The position numbers were made by a program, and so were the translations under genes. This document shows, piece after piece, positions 62,474 through 64,000 of a DNA stretch of 64,000 nucleotides. Under the pieces are notes generated by a model. The model searched no databases and was not told the origin of the DNA. It was given only the letters and a program-made list of their open reading frames with translations. Location: the NCBI RefSeq assembly GCF_001186365.1, contig NZ_LDTZ01000017.1, positions 310,001 through 374,000 of the forward strand, written 5' to 3'. The stretch comes from Gordonia jacobaea. Lineage in GTDB: Bacteria; Actinomycetota; Actinomycetes; Mycobacteriales; Mycobacteriaceae. Positions within the stretch are counted from its first letter, which is position 1; each line of letters begins with the position of its first letter.

Positions 62474-63162
62474 GGGCGGACTCCTGTGTAAGTGCCCTCG
62501 ACATCGAGCACGGCCAAGCGTGCGAACAGATCTTCCGCGTACCAGCGTTGCGGCCGGGTCTCGCGGATCGCATTCGCGTGGGCGGGGGACCGATAGGCGA
62601 AGTGGGTGAGGGCGGCGGCGTTCTCCCACAGCGAGAACGTGCCCTGCAATCCAATGGGCGACTCTCCGATTCCGACGGCGAGGCGCAGTCCATCGCTACC
62701 GGTGAGGTCGGCGACGACGGGCGGAACCGCGCGCCAGAACGAGAGTGCACGGGTTGGTCGAAGTCGTGCGCGGGTGATCGCGGCGACCGGACCGTCCCAC
62801 TCGCGTTTGCGCGACGGATCGTCGATGAGGAACGGTTCTCGACGCGACCAGCGTCCCTTGGTCGCGAGCGGTGTCATGCGGACCCTCAACTCAGTCGTGC
62901 TCACCTCCGACCAGCCACCGATCGCCGTCGACGCCGCCCCCGCATCTGCCGCATGACCGTCATCCCAGACCGTGAGCAGTGCCCAGTGATGTGGGTCGGC
63001 GTCGCGCATGGTGAAAGTCTCTCCCGAACCGGTCCCGAGAAGCTTGGCGAACCGTAGACCGGATATGCGCCGCAGTTGCAGCCGGCTGATCGCCACGCGG
63101 CTCACTGCTCGGCTCACCCGCGGGGTCTCCCAAATTCGCAGCTCAACGACCTGTCCGCTCAT
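62470..63162 (-). CDS. Spheroidene monooxygenase-like protein (CrtA-like)
   Basis: The 230-residue protein matches the CrtA family, including FSLWENAAALTHFAYRSPAH and RPQRWYAEDLFARL near the C-terminus, the region where CrtA has its conserved heme- or iron-binding end. CrtA oxidises the C-2 position of acyclic carotenoids. ATG at 63162 is preferred (GAGGG upstream and MSGQVVELRIWETP start); a longer frame reaches 63213. It is first in a four-gene operon and divergent from the siderophore-interacting gene. Confidence 0.83.
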   Translation of the reverse strand: MSGQVVELRIWETPRVSRAVSRVAISRLQLRRISGLRFAKLLGTGSGETFTMRDADPHHWALLTVWDDGHAADAGAASTAIGGWSEVSTTELRVRMTPLATKGRWSRREPFLIDDPSRKREWDGPVAAITRARLRPTRALSFWRAVPPVVADLTGSDGLRLAVGIGESPIGLQGTFSLWENAAALTHFAYRSPAHANAIRETRPQRWYAEDLFARLAVLDVEGTYTGVRP

Positions 63163-63254
63163 CGCGCACCCTCGCCTGGCCGGAAACTCACACACGTTCT
63201 TCGGAGTGGCCATCGGTCGGGATGGGTGAGACGGAGAGCGGTCACGACACCGAG

Positions 63255-63273
63255 AAAAGGTAGGCTACCCTCA
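63255..63273 (+). promoter_or_regulatory. Candidate IdeR/DtxR iron box
   Basis: AAAAGGTAGGCTACCCTCA matches the 19-base iron-regulator consensus TTAGGTTAGGCTAACCTAA at 13 positions, with all of the central AGGCTA. It is 37 bases before the siderophore-interacting gene, whose family is iron-controlled. It also lies in the divergent promoter region of the carotenoid operon. Binding needs a test. Confidence 0.5.
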
Positions 63274-63309
63274 CAAACAGGCGGCGATGCGCGGACGGAA
63301 GGTCGAGAA

Positions 63310-64000
63310 ATGGTCGAATCACCCACGAAGAATAAGTCGCGTGGCTGGCAGGGCGCGGTCCTCAAGCTCATGGGGGCCGACGACTACGAACTCACCGTGA
63401 CCGGTATGCGGCAAATCACCGATCACTATGTCCGCGTCGATTTCGTCGGCGGGGGACTGCTCAAGGATCGCCCGGTGCATCCGACCATGTGGATTCGTAT
63501 GTGGTTCGTGAACAAGCACGGCAAGATCCACCAGCGCGGATACACCCTCGTCGATCCCGACCCCGCCTCCGACACCTTCTCGATCGAGTTCGCGATCCAC
63601 GACGGCGCTGCGCCACGCTGGGCGCTCTCGGCACAGCCGGGAGACGTGATCAGCGCGACGTTCATGGGATCGAAGTTCGCGCTTCCCGAACCCGCGCCGA
63701 AGGGGTGGCTCATCGCGGGTGATCCCGCAGCGCTACCGGCGATCAACTCGCTCCTGGAAGCCCTGACTGCGTCGACGCCGACCGTTCCCGCGACGATCTG
63801 GTTCGAGGTCTCCCACGGCGACGACAAGGAACTGCCGATCGCGGTGCGTGAGCACGACACGCTGAGCTACGTCGACCGCGGGTCAGACGGCAGCGCGATC
63901 GTCGAGCAGGTGCGGGCAGCGGCGTTCGACGCGTCGGACCACTTCGCGTGGGTGGCGCTGGACATGACCGCGACCCGCGCGATCGCGGGCGTGTTCAAGA
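63310..64000 (+). CDS. Siderophore-interacting (FAD-binding) protein, partial
   Basis: About 230 residues are visible before the window ends; the stop is outside. The N-terminal FAD-binding barrel contains HYVRVDFVGGGL and HPTMWIRMWF, followed by RGYTLVDPDPASDTFSIEFAIHDGAAPRWA, in which the RxYT/GDGxA-like region binds FAD, and GWLIAGDPAALPAI begins the NAD(P)H-binding part. These proteins reduce ferric siderophores in the cytosol. The ATG at 63310 follows a GGAAGG. The upstream iron box fits iron repression. Confidence 0.88.
   Translation, partial: MVESPTKNKSRGWQGAVLKLMGADDYELTVTGMRQITDHYVRVDFVGGGLLKDRPVHPTMWIRMWFVNKHGKIHQRGYTLVDPDPASDTFSIEFAIHDGAAPRWALSAQPGDVISATFMGSKFALPEPAPKGWLIAGDPAALPAINSLLEALTASTPTVPATIWFEVSHGDDKELPIAVREHDTLSYVDRGSDGSAIVEQVRAAAFDASDHFAWVALDMTATRAIAGVFK

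Overview
The window is a high-GC actinobacterial chromosome segment. It most resembles a mycolic-acid genus of the Mycobacteriales such as Gordonia, Williamsia or Rhodococcus. This is inferred from the gene content: a LysR-substrate-domain/DUF5997 pair, a DUF6611 protein, a cluster of MSMEG_05xx-named families, an F420-type luciferase-like oxidoreductase, several fad operons and a C40 carotenoid cluster. No tRNA, rRNA, insertion sequence, prophage or CRISPR array was seen. About 60 genes fill nearly all of the sequence, many coupled by ATGA/GTGA overlaps.

Layout. 1-4.7 kb: the end of a zinc-type oxidoreductase with an HxlR regulator, a MarR-SDR-flavoprotein operon, and a LysR-like/DUF5997 divergent pair. 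5.1-14.2 kb: a complete Nit1C-type cluster (MSMEG_0572 family, nitrilase, MSMEG_0570 family, flavin oxidoreductase, radical SAM, GNAT-AIR synthase fusion, second nitrilase-fold protein, glycosyltransferase) with an extra AMP-forming ligase gene. The second nitrilase-fold protein has lost its catalytic Cys. 14.2-20.5 kb: a GntR-controlled aromatic catabolic operon (FAH-family hydrolase, extradiol-type dioxygenase, acetoacetyl-CoA synthetase-like ligase, flavin hydroxylase). 20.5-26.2 kb: a PucR regulator divergent from an NCS1 permease, ureohydrolase, alcohol dehydrogenase and NTF2-like protein. 26.3-34.7 kb: mixed housekeeping and membrane genes, including an ADH-A-like alcohol dehydrogenase.

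34.8-40.7 kb: a fadD-fadE-fadB-tetR beta-oxidation operon with a strong palindromic operator at its promoter. 40.8-48.5 kb: a TetR-associated locus with an MpaB-type oxygenase, aldehyde dehydrogenase, acyl-CoA ligase and acyl-CoA dehydrogenase, plus a second ligase broken by a one-base frameshift. This looks like oxidative cleavage and degradation of an unsaturated chain. 48.5-55.7 kb: HIT, DoxX, TetR plus membrane protein (with a double operator), nitronate monooxygenase, SHOCT protein, CinA and a luciferase-like oxidoreductase.

55.9-63.2 kb: carotenoid genes in two convergent operons, idi-crtB-crtI facing crtA-like/cruF/GT2/crtD-like. Together they suggest an acyclic, hydrated, oxidised and glycosylated carotenoid. 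The idi start lies at the end of a 17-base tandem repeat that creates two overlapping mini-ORFs. The window ends inside a siderophore-interacting flavoprotein gene that has a candidate IdeR/DtxR box upstream.
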